32,136 nucleotides of DNA from Synechococcales cyanobacterium bin59.metabat.ball.084 (GTDB lineage Bacteria; Cyanobacteriota; Cyanobacteriia; Cyanobacteriales; Chamaesiphonaceae), in NCBI GenBank assembly GCA_013297675.1, contig JAAFHZ010000045.1, forward strand, positions 1 through 32,136, read 5' to 3'. The notes under the pieces are model-generated. The model made no database searches. It had not been told where the DNA came from and saw nothing but the letters and a program-made list of their open reading frames with translations. Shown in pieces: positions 1 to 8,067 of the stretch. A program made the translations under genes and the position numbers. Positions within the stretch are counted from its first letter, which is position 1; every line of letters starts with the position of its first letter.

Positions 1-126
1 TATCAAGGTTTATGGAACGCAATTTCTGACTAAGATTCATATCCGTTTATATTGTATTTTCCTCATCTTATCATTTTCTTTGCTCTTTTGGCGGGAAGGG
101 AGTAACAGCAAAATTCTAGTAACGAG

Positions 127-225
127 CTACTTCATATTGTGCCGAGTTCGATCGTATTTTGTTCCCGGATTCCCTAAACCCACAATCAGCCTAGGAAATA
201 CTTCTAATACTTCAGATTCAGCCAT
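127..225 (-). pseudogene. pth: truncated 5' fragment of pth (peptidyl-tRNA hydrolase)
   Basis: Read on the minus strand from an ATG at 225, the frame gives 32 residues and stops at a TAG (127-129). Residues 12-30 read RLIVGLGNPGTKYDRTRHN, the N-terminal signature of bacterial peptidyl-tRNA hydrolase, which frees peptides from stalled peptidyl-tRNA. The family's substrate-binding Asn (GLGNPG) and catalytic His (TRHN) are both present. The family then continues with a Gly-Phe helix and about 160 more residues; here it goes to Met-Lys-stop, and no frame down to position 1 resumes a Pth-like sequence. The break is therefore near 132-135, and the 1-126 DNA is something else, with no gene I can recognise. 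Pth is normally essential, so an intact copy must be elsewhere unless this is an assembly artefact. The rest of 226-305 holds no gene, only a small inverted repeat (atccta/taggat, 267-281) before the next gene. Confidence 0.72.
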
Positions 226-305
226 AACTCAATAATTTCTTGTGATCTAATGAGTAGTATTGTACCATCCTACGCTAGGATAAGGAACTTCAAAATTTAC
301 ACATC

Positions 306-887
306 ATGGAAACCAAAATTGGGACAGTCAGAATTGGGACAGTCAGAATTGGAACAGTGGCTGATATTCCTGGCATTATAACCCTCCAAGCCCAGAATCT
401 GTTGGCTAATTTGGCCACAGATCAGCTTGGTGACGGCTTTGTGACTACGCCTTTTACCCCAGAATTAATCACTGAGCTACTGGCGCAAGAGGGAGTATTT
501 GTGGCCGTTCAGGATGATCAAGTAATTGCTTATATTTTAGCCGGAGGCTGGGATTTCTATAGTCGCTGGCCAATTTTTCCCCAAATGGTAAGCCTGATGC
601 CCGGTTGGCAGTTTCAGGGGCAGCCCCTCAGCGCTGAGACATCCTTTCAATATGGCCCAGTCTGTGTAGACAAAAAATATCGTGGACAGCAAGTGTTGCC
701 CCGGTTGTTTGAAGTTCTGCGATCGAGCTTTGCCGATCGCTACTCAACTGGAGTTACCTTCATCAATCAACTGAACAATCGCTCCTACGCTGCCCACACC
801 AAAAAGCTCAACTGGCAATTAGTCGCAGAATTTGAGTTTAATAGTGGTCAGTTTTATGGGTTGGCTCATGATCTAAGACCAAGCTAA
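306..887 (+). CDS. GNAT-family N-acetyltransferase
   Basis: A 193-residue protein with the usual layout of a GCN5-related N-acetyltransferase: an N-terminal 'TVADIPGI' strand-helix start, a central region, and a core 'VCVDKKYRGQQVLPRLFEVLRS' segment (split here as VCVDKKYRGQQ, then VLPRLFEVLRS, about residues 118-139). This matches motif A, where a V-x-x-x-x-R/Q-G-x-G/Q loop binds the pyrophosphate of acetyl-CoA. It is followed by 'FINQLNNRSYAAHTKKLNW', as expected for the second substrate strand and helix. The substrate cannot be read from the sequence. The extreme N-terminus is odd: it is built from a 15-bp repeat coding for I-G-T-V-R, so some copies may be recent slippage products and a start further in is conceivable. 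Its stop overlaps by 4 bp the stop of the convergent downstream gene. Confidence 0.75.
   Translation: METKIGTVRIGTVRIGTVADIPGIITLQAQNLLANLATDQLGDGFVTTPFTPELITELLAQEGVFVAVQDDQVIAYILAGGWDFYSRWPIFPQMVSLMPGWQFQGQPLSAETSFQYGPVCVDKKYRGQQVLPRLFEVLRSSFADRYSTGVTFINQLNNRSYAAHTKKLNWQLVAEFEFNSGQFYGLAHDLRPS
318..359 (+). repeat. in-frame 15-bp tandem repeat at the start of the acetyltransferase
   Basis: The unit attgggacagtcaga occurs twice exactly (318-332 and 333-347). A third, partial and slightly changed copy follows (attggaacagtg, 348-359). Because the unit is a multiple of three it adds I-G-T-V-R blocks without breaking the frame. Slippage is the likely origin. Confidence 0.85.
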
Positions 888-2017
888 AAATCTACGCCTC
901 GGCGAAGATTAACTCCACTGTTGGCATAGTGCTTGTGGCAGACCATCTCGGAATGAATGCTGGCCAAATCAAAATATTTGGGTGTATTAAAACAGCGACC
1001 GGTAATAATTACCTGAGTTCCGGGGGGTTTATCTAACAGAGCTTCCACAATGATATCTACTGGCAACAGATCCAAATCCACCGTTGGATTCAGCTCATCC
1101 ATAATAATTGTCTTGTACAGCCCCGAAGTCAAAGCACTACTGGCGATTTCCCAGCCCCGCTCGGCCTCAATAAAGTCAATTTCTTGCTGTTTACCGCGCC
1201 ATACGATGGAATCTCCGCCACAGCGTTGATGATCGACCAACTGGGGATAACTTTTCTTCAGCGCGGCGATCGCCGCATCTTCGGTATAGCCATCGCCGCC
1301 TTTGAGCCACTGCATAATCAGTACTCGATGGGTGCGATCTTGGCTAATGCCTCGCCCGATCGCCTGCAAAGCTTTACCCAAGGCACTAGTAGACTTGCCC
1401 TTGCCATCGCCAGTATAAATTTCAATGCCTTCAATGCCTTGAGCCTTGGCTTCGGGGTGAAGGTGCGGCTTCATTTCAGAATGCAGATCAGCCAGCTCAA
1501 TCAATTCAGCCGGAGCATCACGACCAGTAATAATAATTTCGAGGTGATGAGCCTTGCGACCAATGGTGGTAACAATATCGGCCACATCTAGTAACCCTAA
1601 GTCAATCACCGGACTCAGTTCATCTAAAACGATCACGGTATATAGATCAGAGGCGATCGCTCCCTTGGCCACATCCCAGCCTCGTTGGGCTTCTGCTCGA
1701 TCAAAGTCGGTAATGCCATCGCGATCGAAAAACTCGGCTCGGCCACTGCGTACTTGGTCAATCAAATGGGGAAAAGCCTGTCGCAAAGCAGCGATCGCCG
1801 CATCTTCATCATATTCTCGCTCTGCTCCTTTCAGAAACTGCAACAGCAGCACCCGATGGTCGGTCTTGCTTTCGATACCTAGGCCGATCGACCTTAAAAC
1901 CACGCCTAAGGCAGCTTGAGACTTGCCTTTGCCTGCGCCATCATAAACATGGATCTGCCCAGCAGCACGCTCTTGTTTGGCGCTGGCGGTGCGGATACCA
2001 ATCCCTACTCTGCTCAT
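884..2017 (-). CDS. tandem-duplicated cob(I)yrinic acid a,c-diamide adenosyltransferase family protein (CobA/CobO/BtuR-like)
   Basis: About 377 residues made of two copies of the CobA/BtuR P-loop domain, which in single-domain relatives (about 190-200 residues) transfers the adenosyl group of ATP to a reduced corrinoid in cobalamin synthesis. Copy 1 has the P-loop GAGKGKS (about residue 27), LLLQFLKG, and the Walker-B-like VLDELSP. Copy 2 repeats these in order: GDGKGKS (about 202), LIMQWLKG, IMDELNP. Both copies end with an ITGR and an HSEM element, so neither looks decayed. Start: the ATG at 2017 is preferred over an in-frame TTG one codon upstream. Two-domain proteins of this kind are known in cyanobacteria, but whether both halves are adenosyltransferases is not known to me; one may be structural or serve another role. 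No cobalamin riboswitch or cobalamin genes are nearby. Confidence 0.8.
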   Translation of the reverse strand: MSRVGIGIRTASAKQERAAGQIHVYDGAGKGKSQAALGVVLRSIGLGIESKTDHRVLLLQFLKGAEREYDEDAAIAALRQAFPHLIDQVRSGRAEFFDRDGITDFDRAEAQRGWDVAKGAIASDLYTVIVLDELSPVIDLGLLDVADIVTTIGRKAHHLEIIITGRDAPAELIELADLHSEMKPHLHPEAKAQGIEGIEIYTGDGKGKSTSALGKALQAIGRGISQDRTHRVLIMQWLKGGDGYTEDAAIAALKKSYPQLVDHQRCGGDSIVWRGKQQEIDFIEAERGWEIASSALTSGLYKTIIMDELNPTVDLDLLPVDIIVEALLDKPPGTQVIITGRCFNTPKYFDLASIHSEMVCHKHYANSGVNLRRGVDF

Positions 2018-2248
2018 CAAAAATTACCACTGAATTAGCTGTGTTCGATCAACGCGATTGCGTCAAGATATATAGATTACCTTGGGAACGCTGACTTGGT
2101 GCAGTAATCTACCAAATACAGCTTTTTAGACGAAAGCAACGGGTTTTGCTGGCCTACTCATCAGATAAATAGCGGAATTGCTACCCACTGTTTTCTATGA
2201 ACATAAACCGGTAAAATCATATAGCCCCAATTAACTTGGATCAATACT

Positions 2249-3556
2249 ATGACTCATTTTGGTATCTTTTGTCCCGGCACGATCGGCCACCTGAACCCCA
2301 TGTGTAATCTTGGTCGGGAACTGATCCGCCGTGGCCATCAAGTCACCTTGTTTGGCGTGCCAGATGTCCAAGAAAAGGTCGCTCAGTCTGGGATAAACTT
2401 TTATGAAGTGGGAGCAGCAGATTTTCCTTTGGGCACAATGAATGCGACCATGCAGCAACTAGGAGAGTTAGATGGTTTACCCGGATTAAAATTTTCGGTA
2501 GCTTTTTTTCAGTCTGAAACCATCATGCTGCTGCGAGAAGCCCCGATCGCCATCCAAGCCTGTAAAGTAGACGCTCTGATCGTTGATCAAATCAGTTTGG
2601 CCGTGGGCACCGTGGCCGATCGCTTAAAAATTCCCTTTGTGAGTATCTCCAATGCTTTGCTGATCAACAGAGAACCTGGAGTGCCACCATATTTCACGAA
2701 TTGGGAGTATCAAGATAGTCTTGTCGCCAAGCTGCGTAATCGTTTGGGTAATGCCTTGGCCGATTATCTTACTGAAGCGTTGTGGCAGATTGTGGTAAAA
2801 CAGCGGCAACAATGGCAATTACCAGCTCACAATGGCCGAGAAATGGCTGGTTCACAGTTAGCGCAAATTTGCCAAATTCCGGCAGCTTTTGATTTTCCTC
2901 GCAAAAACTTACCGGCCTGCCTGCATTATGTTGGGCCATTGCAAGATCCCGAAAAGAAAGAGCCAGTTAATGCCAATCAAATGAATTTTCCTTGGGAGCA
3001 ATTAACTAATCAGCCCTTGATTTATGCTTCTTTAGGCACCTTGCAAAATCGTAATTGGCAGATTTTTGAATTAATTGCGGCCGCCTGTGTCGATTTAGAT
3101 GCTCAATTAGTAATTTCTTTGGGCAATCCCAGCCAAGATCTCAGTGCCGTAAAACTAGCTGGTAAGCCCATCTTAGTAGCTTATGCACCTCATCAGGCAT
3201 TAATCGATCGTTCAGCTTTAGTCATTACCCATGCTGGACTAAATACCACTATTGGCGCATTGAGTGCGGGGGTGCCGATCGTCGCCATTCCAATCACCAA
3301 TGAGCAGCCCGGTATTGCTTCACGAATGACTAGAGTAGGAGCCGGATTAGTCATACCAGTGAAAAAAGTCACAGTAGCCAAACTGCGATCGGCGATCGAA
3401 AAAGTTTTAGCCGATAAATCTTATCGAGAAAACGCCCAAAAGATGCAAGTAGCCATCAAAAATTCCGGCGGAGTCAAACAAGCCGCCGACATCATCGAAA
3501 AAGTAATCCGGCGGGTTCATCCAAAATTTTGGACACAGTACAAAATCAAAAAGTAA
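2249..3556 (+). CDS. GT1 (MGT/UGT-like) glycosyltransferase
   Basis: A 435-residue GT-B fold enzyme. The N-terminal half opens with FGIFCPGTIGHLNPMCNLG, the acceptor-domain start of the UDP-glucosyl/glucuronosyl transferase superfamily, where the His of G-H-L-N-P is the likely catalytic base. The C-terminal half has the donor-site signature, VITHAGLNTTIGALSAGVP followed by IVAIPITNEQPGIASRM (about residues 327-362), matching the H-x-G-x-x-T-x-x-x-x-x-x-G-x-P pattern that grips the nucleotide sugar. Bacterial relatives glycosylate macrolides, carotenoids and other lipophilic compounds; no neighbour points to an acceptor here. The upstream 230 bp, shared with the divergent adenosyltransferase gene, hold no recognisable regulatory site. 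The next gene is convergent. Confidence 0.85.
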   Translation: MTHFGIFCPGTIGHLNPMCNLGRELIRRGHQVTLFGVPDVQEKVAQSGINFYEVGAADFPLGTMNATMQQLGELDGLPGLKFSVAFFQSETIMLLREAPIAIQACKVDALIVDQISLAVGTVADRLKIPFVSISNALLINREPGVPPYFTNWEYQDSLVAKLRNRLGNALADYLTEALWQIVVKQRQQWQLPAHNGREMAGSQLAQICQIPAAFDFPRKNLPACLHYVGPLQDPEKKEPVNANQMNFPWEQLTNQPLIYASLGTLQNRNWQIFELIAAACVDLDAQLVISLGNPSQDLSAVKLAGKPILVAYAPHQALIDRSALVITHAGLNTTIGALSAGVPIVAIPITNEQPGIASRMTRVGAGLVIPVKKVTVAKLRSAIEKVLADKSYRENAQKMQVAIKNSGGVKQAADIIEKVIRRVHPKFWTQYKIKK

Positions 3557-3662
3557 AAACCCACCCCACCAGTCAACACCAGCCCAAAATCCGACAAAGA
3601 TCCAAAATCCAATAAAACAGTCAAGAGAATGGTAGATCAACGGAAGAACAGCCGAGTGATTC

Positions 3663-5483
3663 TCATTGATATCCAGCGGCCTGCAACCAAAACAGGTGGG
3701 CATAGCGTCCCTTGTCGGCCAATAACTGCTCATGGCTACCCTGCTCAATAATTTGCCCCCCGGCCATCACCACAATTTTGTCGGCCATACGCACCGTCGA
3801 AAAACGGTGCGAAATTAACACCACCATTTTGTCTTCAGTCAAAGCACCAAAATGATTAAAAATATTCATCTCGGCCTCCGCATCCATCGCCGCCGTTGGT
3901 TCATCTAAAATCAAAATATCTGCATCCGATCGCATAAAAGCCCGAGACAAGGCAATCTTTTGCCATTGCCCACCCGATAACTCCTGACCATCTTTAAACC
4001 ACTTCCCCAACTGGGTATCAAACCCCTGGGGCAAAGCATCAATAAAAGGCTTGGCCATCCCCTTATCTGCCGCTGCCTCCCACTCTGAATGATCATGCAA
4101 ATGCCCCACATCTCCCACTCCCACATTTTCGCCCGCCGTAAACTGATACTGCACAAAATTCTGAAAAATCACCCCAATCCTGCGTCGTAAAGCATCAATA
4201 TCCCAGTCGTTCAAATCTACTCCATCCAATAAAATTCTACCGCTACTAGGAATATATAGCCTGGTTAATAACTTAATTAAGGTAGTTTTTCCTGAGCCAT
4301 TCTCACCCACGATCGCGAGCTTTTCACCTAAGGGCAAATGCAGAGAAATATTATTGAGCACCGATCGCTGACTACCCGGATAACTAAAAGAAACCTGCTC
4401 AAACCTAATCCCCTCCCGAGATATCCCCTGAGTAACTTTCCCTTGGGACTGAGGCATGGGCTGTTCTAAGAACTCATACAGATTCGCCAAATATAAATTA
4501 TCTTCATACATGCCGCCGATCGAAGTTAGTGCTGCCGTAAAAGTAGATTGTCCCTGGCGAAACACCATCAAATACATCGTCATTTCGCCGAGAGTAATCG
4601 CCCCCCCGATCGCGGCAATCACCATCCAAGCATAGGCCGCATAAAATGCCCCTGTACTCAGCAAACCCAATAAATACCCCCAAATTCCTTTTTTAATCGT
4701 CAGGTTACGGTCTTCATCGTAGAGCCGATGAAAAATCTCTCGGTAGCGCTGTAACAGCATATCTCCGAGCTGATAGAGCTGCACTTCTTTGGCGTAATCT
4801 TCCCGCGCCAGCAAGGTTTCTAAATAATGCTGCTGCCGAGTTTCTGGCGATCTCCACCGAAATAATCTAAAAGCATGTGCCGAAAATCGGGTTTCGGCAA
4901 TAAAGGCAGGAATGGCTGCGGCAATTAAAACCAGCACCGCCCAACCAGAAAATTGCCAGAGCAAGCCACTAAAGGTCAAAAGAGTTAGAGCCGATTGACC
5001 CAAACCAAAGGTGCGGTTAATTAAAGACAAAGGACGACTAGAAGCCTGCGATCGGGCTTGGCTCATTTTGTCGTAAAACTCTGAGTCTTCAAAATGTGCC
5101 AGATCGAGGGTCAGGGCTTTTTCTAGAATTAGCTCGTTGACTCGTTGAGCAAGTAGAACGCGCAGCAGCGATTGACAGATTACTAAGCCTTTTTGGGTGG
5201 CGGCTAGCAAAATAATTTGGACTGCTTCGAGAGCTACGTAGCCCAAGGCGTTCTGGCGATCGATCATCAAGCCACTCCGGTTGGCTAAAACTACGCTATC
5301 TACAATTAATTTGCCGATGTAGGCGATCGATCCTGGCAACAATCCGCCAATTAAGGTTAAAGCCGCTAGCGTTATAGTTAATTGCTGATTGGTATTCCAA
5401 ACCAAATTTAAGGCTTTGCCACCATACCGAAATACCGATAAAGATTGCAATATATTTTTGCCAATTTTTTTCTTCTTATCCAT
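3663..5483 (-). CDS. ABC transporter, fused membrane and ATP-binding domains (exporter half-transporter)
   Basis: A 606-residue half-transporter, expected to dimerise. Residues 1 to about 330 are a hydrophobic membrane domain with several helices (for example LTITLAALTLIGGLLPG near 36-52). The C-terminal ATPase has every functional motif: Walker A GENGSGKTT (about 390), Q-loop in GVIFQNF, signature LSGGQWQK (about 498), Walker B ILILDEPTAA (about 521) and the H-loop VVLISHRFS. This is the type I exporter arrangement used for lipids, peptides and drugs; the substrate cannot be told. It is the last of three minus-strand genes, 40 bp after the AlkC-like gene, so it may be cotranscribed with the repair genes by read-through, though a functional link is not evident. 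Confidence 0.88.
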   Translation of the reverse strand: MDKKKKIGKNILQSLSVFRYGGKALNLVWNTNQQLTITLAALTLIGGLLPGSIAYIGKLIVDSVVLANRSGLMIDRQNALGYVALEAVQIILLAATQKGLVICQSLLRVLLAQRVNELILEKALTLDLAHFEDSEFYDKMSQARSQASSRPLSLINRTFGLGQSALTLLTFSGLLWQFSGWAVLVLIAAAIPAFIAETRFSAHAFRLFRWRSPETRQQHYLETLLAREDYAKEVQLYQLGDMLLQRYREIFHRLYDEDRNLTIKKGIWGYLLGLLSTGAFYAAYAWMVIAAIGGAITLGEMTMYLMVFRQGQSTFTAALTSIGGMYEDNLYLANLYEFLEQPMPQSQGKVTQGISREGIRFEQVSFSYPGSQRSVLNNISLHLPLGEKLAIVGENGSGKTTLIKLLTRLYIPSSGRILLDGVDLNDWDIDALRRRIGVIFQNFVQYQFTAGENVGVGDVGHLHDHSEWEAAADKGMAKPFIDALPQGFDTQLGKWFKDGQELSGGQWQKIALSRAFMRSDADILILDEPTAAMDAEAEMNIFNHFGALTEDKMVVLISHRFSTVRMADKIVVMAGGQIIEQGSHEQLLADKGRYAHLFWLQAAGYQ

Positions 5484-5523
5484 TGTTGTTTTTCAGCCAT
5501 GATGCAGCGCATCGATTGCTTGA

Positions 5524-6381
5524 CTATTGCGCTGCGGCTCTTAATTGTAGCGCTACTTGATCTCCTTGCTTGGCAGGGTGCCGCAGGGCGTGGCGAATGA
5601 GCCATTTGATGTCGGGAGTAGATATATTTAGCCATCGATCGCAGATTTCAAACGCTTTTTCTGGATGATCTTTAGCAATATCGCCCAAATGATTAGCTAC
5701 ACTACGGCGTACATAAAGGCTTTCATCGCATTTTAGCGCCTCCAAAATTGGCAACACTGGCTCTGGATTAGTAATAAAAGCAGGAATCCTCACGCCCCAA
5801 GGCAACCGCGATCTGGTACCTTCGCTGCAAAGTCTGCGCACATGAGGATTAGGATCAGCAGTCCAATCCATTAATCGAGCTAAAGTTCGCTGTTGCTGTT
5901 GGATCACAAATGGCCGAATCGAAAACTCGGCGCTGAATCGCTGGGTGATTTCATACTGTGCCTGCATCGATATTTCAAACGGGTCTTGCCCACCATTGTT
6001 TTGGGGATCTAGGCCAAACAGCGAAACAAAATAGCTATGTGTCAAATAAAAAAACACGGCCAAACCATTGTCATCAGTGCGAGTCAGTGGCTCGGTCAAT
6101 GAGGCTAAAATTATCTCGATCGCCGTTGAATATTGCCCCGGCAAAGCTTGACGTAGTGCTTTGGCTAAATGTTGGCCACGTTCCATGATTCCCAATGGTT
6201 CCAAATTATTTAGTGCCAACTGAAGAAACAAATTTTCATCAAACTGTGGATATACCAGCAAAATGTTATAGGCTAGACAATCGATCGCCTCTAACCCCAA
6301 CAGATTCTTGAGCGGCACACCCTTTTGAATAGCTTTGGGTGCTACTGGAATACGTGGTTTGTTATTGATACTACTGCTCAT
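5524..6381 (-). CDS. DNA alkylation repair protein, AlkC/AlkD-like HEAT-repeat DNA glycosylase
   Basis: A 285-residue all-helical protein. Its C-terminal half contains DPNPHVRRLCSEGTR, then RLPWG, then ESLYVRRSVANHLGDIAKDHP and WLIRHALR, which is the signature stretch of the AlkC-like HEAT-repeat family (COG4335) of DNA glycosylases. Characterised members excise positively charged N3-/N7-alkylated purines without flipping the base, leaving an abasic site. The N-terminal ~160 residues are less conserved. The start codon lies inside the end of the photolyase-family gene upstream (11-bp overlap, 6371-6381), so the two are almost certainly cotranscribed and translationally coupled. That places two direct-acting DNA repair functions, light-driven and glycosylase, in one unit. 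Specific substrate unproven. Confidence 0.82.
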   Translation of the reverse strand: MSSSINNKPRIPVAPKAIQKGVPLKNLLGLEAIDCLAYNILLVYPQFDENLFLQLALNNLEPLGIMERGQHLAKALRQALPGQYSTAIEIILASLTEPLTRTDDNGLAVFFYLTHSYFVSLFGLDPQNNGGQDPFEISMQAQYEITQRFSAEFSIRPFVIQQQQRTLARLMDWTADPNPHVRRLCSEGTRSRLPWGVRIPAFITNPEPVLPILEALKCDESLYVRRSVANHLGDIAKDHPEKAFEICDRWLNISTPDIKWLIRHALRHPAKQGDQVALQLRAAAQ

Positions 6382-7858
6382 GCAACCTTGCCAAAAAATC
6401 CTCTGCTGTCGCTAAATGCAACTGCTGTTTCTCTGGCAGCATTTTATCAAAAGTTTTCACCAGCATTCCTAAACGCGGATTACTCAAGAAAAAATCTCGG
6501 TGAACGTGCATAAAACGCCAAAATAGCCCATCCCAAACCGGCTGCCAGTCGCCTTTTTTAAAATCACTCATCTTCATCACATAATTGCTACCGCTAATAT
6601 AGGGCTTAGTACACATCCCGCCCCCATCAGCAAACTGGCTCATGGCATATACGTTAGGCACCATCACCCAATCATAGGCATCGATAAACATTTCCATAAA
6701 CCAGCGATACACCTCGTCCGGGTCGAACTCGCAAAGCAGCATAAAATTCCCCAGCACCATTAATCGATCGATGTGATGACAGTAGCCGCTTTTTAGGGTC
6801 TTTTGAATTGCCACATCCACCGGTAAAATTCCTGTAGTCCCCAGCCAAAAACTCTCGGGAATTGGCCGAGTAAAACCCCAGTAATTGCGACTGCGCTGAT
6901 CGCGTCCCCGGCGCTGGTAAGTAATGCGAATAAACTCCCGCCAGCCCATAATTTGGCGAATAAAGCCTTCCAGACTATTCAACGGAACTTGATCAACCAT
7001 TTCTAAAGCCCGATCGATCACCTGTCGTGGTGACAACAACCCAATATTTAGAAGCGGCGATAGCACCGAGTGATGCAAAACCGTCTCGGACTGCACCATA
7101 GCATCTTCGTAAGCGCCAAAATCAGCAAAGCGCACGGTCAAGAAATCTTGCAGCCAAGCATCAGACTCAGCGTAGGTTGTCGGATAAAACCCTGCGGCAA
7201 AAGGCTGTGCTACTGAGCCATAGTTATGAGGAAAGTTTTGGCGCACATAGGTTTGGGCTTCTTGCACATATTTATTTAAGCTAGGGAGCTGCAAAACAGG
7301 AGCCGATCGACCCTGCGGAAACTTTAATCTGTTGTCTACATCATAATTCCACTGCCCACCCACCGGCTTACCGTTATCTAATAAGATTTGGTGGTGCTTG
7401 CGTCGATCGACATAAAAATCTGTTTGCTTGTAGCTTTTACGCTGATCAAAAAACTCCGCTATTTCAGCAGGATCTTCTAAGAAATTAGGCGATCGATATT
7501 TTCGCAAACTAATTCCCTGCTGTTGCGCCCCCTTGGTTAGTCGCTGTTGTAACCAATCATCCACTACATCCACATAGTGTAGCTCTTTAATTCCAGCTTT
7601 ACTGATAGTCACCACTAATTGCCGTACATCACAGTCAGAATTAGTAGCAGGCACATAAGTTACCTCATAGCCCTGCTGCTGTAAATATTCTGCATACATC
7701 TGCATCGTGGCTCGATGCAGCAACAGCTTTTGCTGATGAAAACGATACTGATGAAAAAACAGCCACTCTTCCACCAAATAAACCACTTGTCCGGCAATCA
7801 AGGCCGGATGTGTTGGAAAAAGCTGGTGAGGGAAAATCAGAGAAGCCGACTTGTGCAT
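6371..7858 (-). CDS. cryptochrome/photolyase family protein (PhrB-like, prokaryotic 6-4 photolyase group), without the Fe-S cysteines
   Basis: A 495-residue FAD flavoprotein of the 'deoxyribodipyrimidine photolyase-related' group (COG3046), whose studied members repair (6-4) photoproducts or act as light receptors. Visible family elements: the N-terminal LIFPHQLF and VYLVEEWLFFHQYRFHQQK (antenna-domain start), then IMGWREFIR, YCHHIDRLMVLGNF, PNVYAMSQFADGGG and TKPYISGSNYV. PhrB-type enzymes bind a [4Fe-4S] cluster through four cysteines. The first equivalent is present (Cys near 358 in YCHHID), but the region that should hold the other three reads MSDFKKGDWQPVWDGLFWRF and has none. The cluster is therefore probably absent, while the FAD fold looks intact. 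The gene overlaps the downstream AlkC-like gene by 11 bp and is divergent from hemL. Confidence 0.85.
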   Translation of the reverse strand: MHKSASLIFPHQLFPTHPALIAGQVVYLVEEWLFFHQYRFHQQKLLLHRATMQMYAEYLQQQGYEVTYVPATNSDCDVRQLVVTISKAGIKELHYVDVVDDWLQQRLTKGAQQQGISLRKYRSPNFLEDPAEIAEFFDQRKSYKQTDFYVDRRKHHQILLDNGKPVGGQWNYDVDNRLKFPQGRSAPVLQLPSLNKYVQEAQTYVRQNFPHNYGSVAQPFAAGFYPTTYAESDAWLQDFLTVRFADFGAYEDAMVQSETVLHHSVLSPLLNIGLLSPRQVIDRALEMVDQVPLNSLEGFIRQIMGWREFIRITYQRRGRDQRSRNYWGFTRPIPESFWLGTTGILPVDVAIQKTLKSGYCHHIDRLMVLGNFMLLCEFDPDEVYRWFMEMFIDAYDWVMVPNVYAMSQFADGGGMCTKPYISGSNYVMKMSDFKKGDWQPVWDGLFWRFMHVHRDFFLSNPRLGMLVKTFDKMLPEKQQLHLATAEDFLARLHEQ

Positions 7859-8067
7859 AGGGTTGTGCAGGTGTTTAAGAAAGATTGTTACAAAAATTCA
7901 TCTCTACAACAACGTCAATACAAGAGCGGCCACCAGCCAATTGTAAGCATACCAACCGATGAAAGTGATCAATACTCTAGCGGTGACTGGCTTTCCGCGA
8001 TATCATCTTTAATTTGTTAGAGCAGTTATTTTTATTTTACTTTAGACAAATATCAGGAGATCGAGGT

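Noticed and set aside
1184-1591. Long open frames on the plus strand across the adenosyltransferase gene.
   Set aside because: They lie wholly inside a well-supported minus-strand gene and resemble no family.
2021-2248. Looked for a cobalamin riboswitch ahead of the adenosyltransferase gene.
   Set aside because: No B12-box-like sequence or fitting long leader is visible.
3557-3662. Repeated word ccaaaatcc in the gap between the convergent GT1 and ABC genes.
   Set aside because: Two short copies in AT-rich noncoding DNA; no structure.
3407-3748. A 113-codon minus-strand frame between the glycosyltransferase and the ABC transporter.
   Set aside because: It overlaps both well-supported genes, is low-complexity in Trp/Phe/Gly and matches no family.
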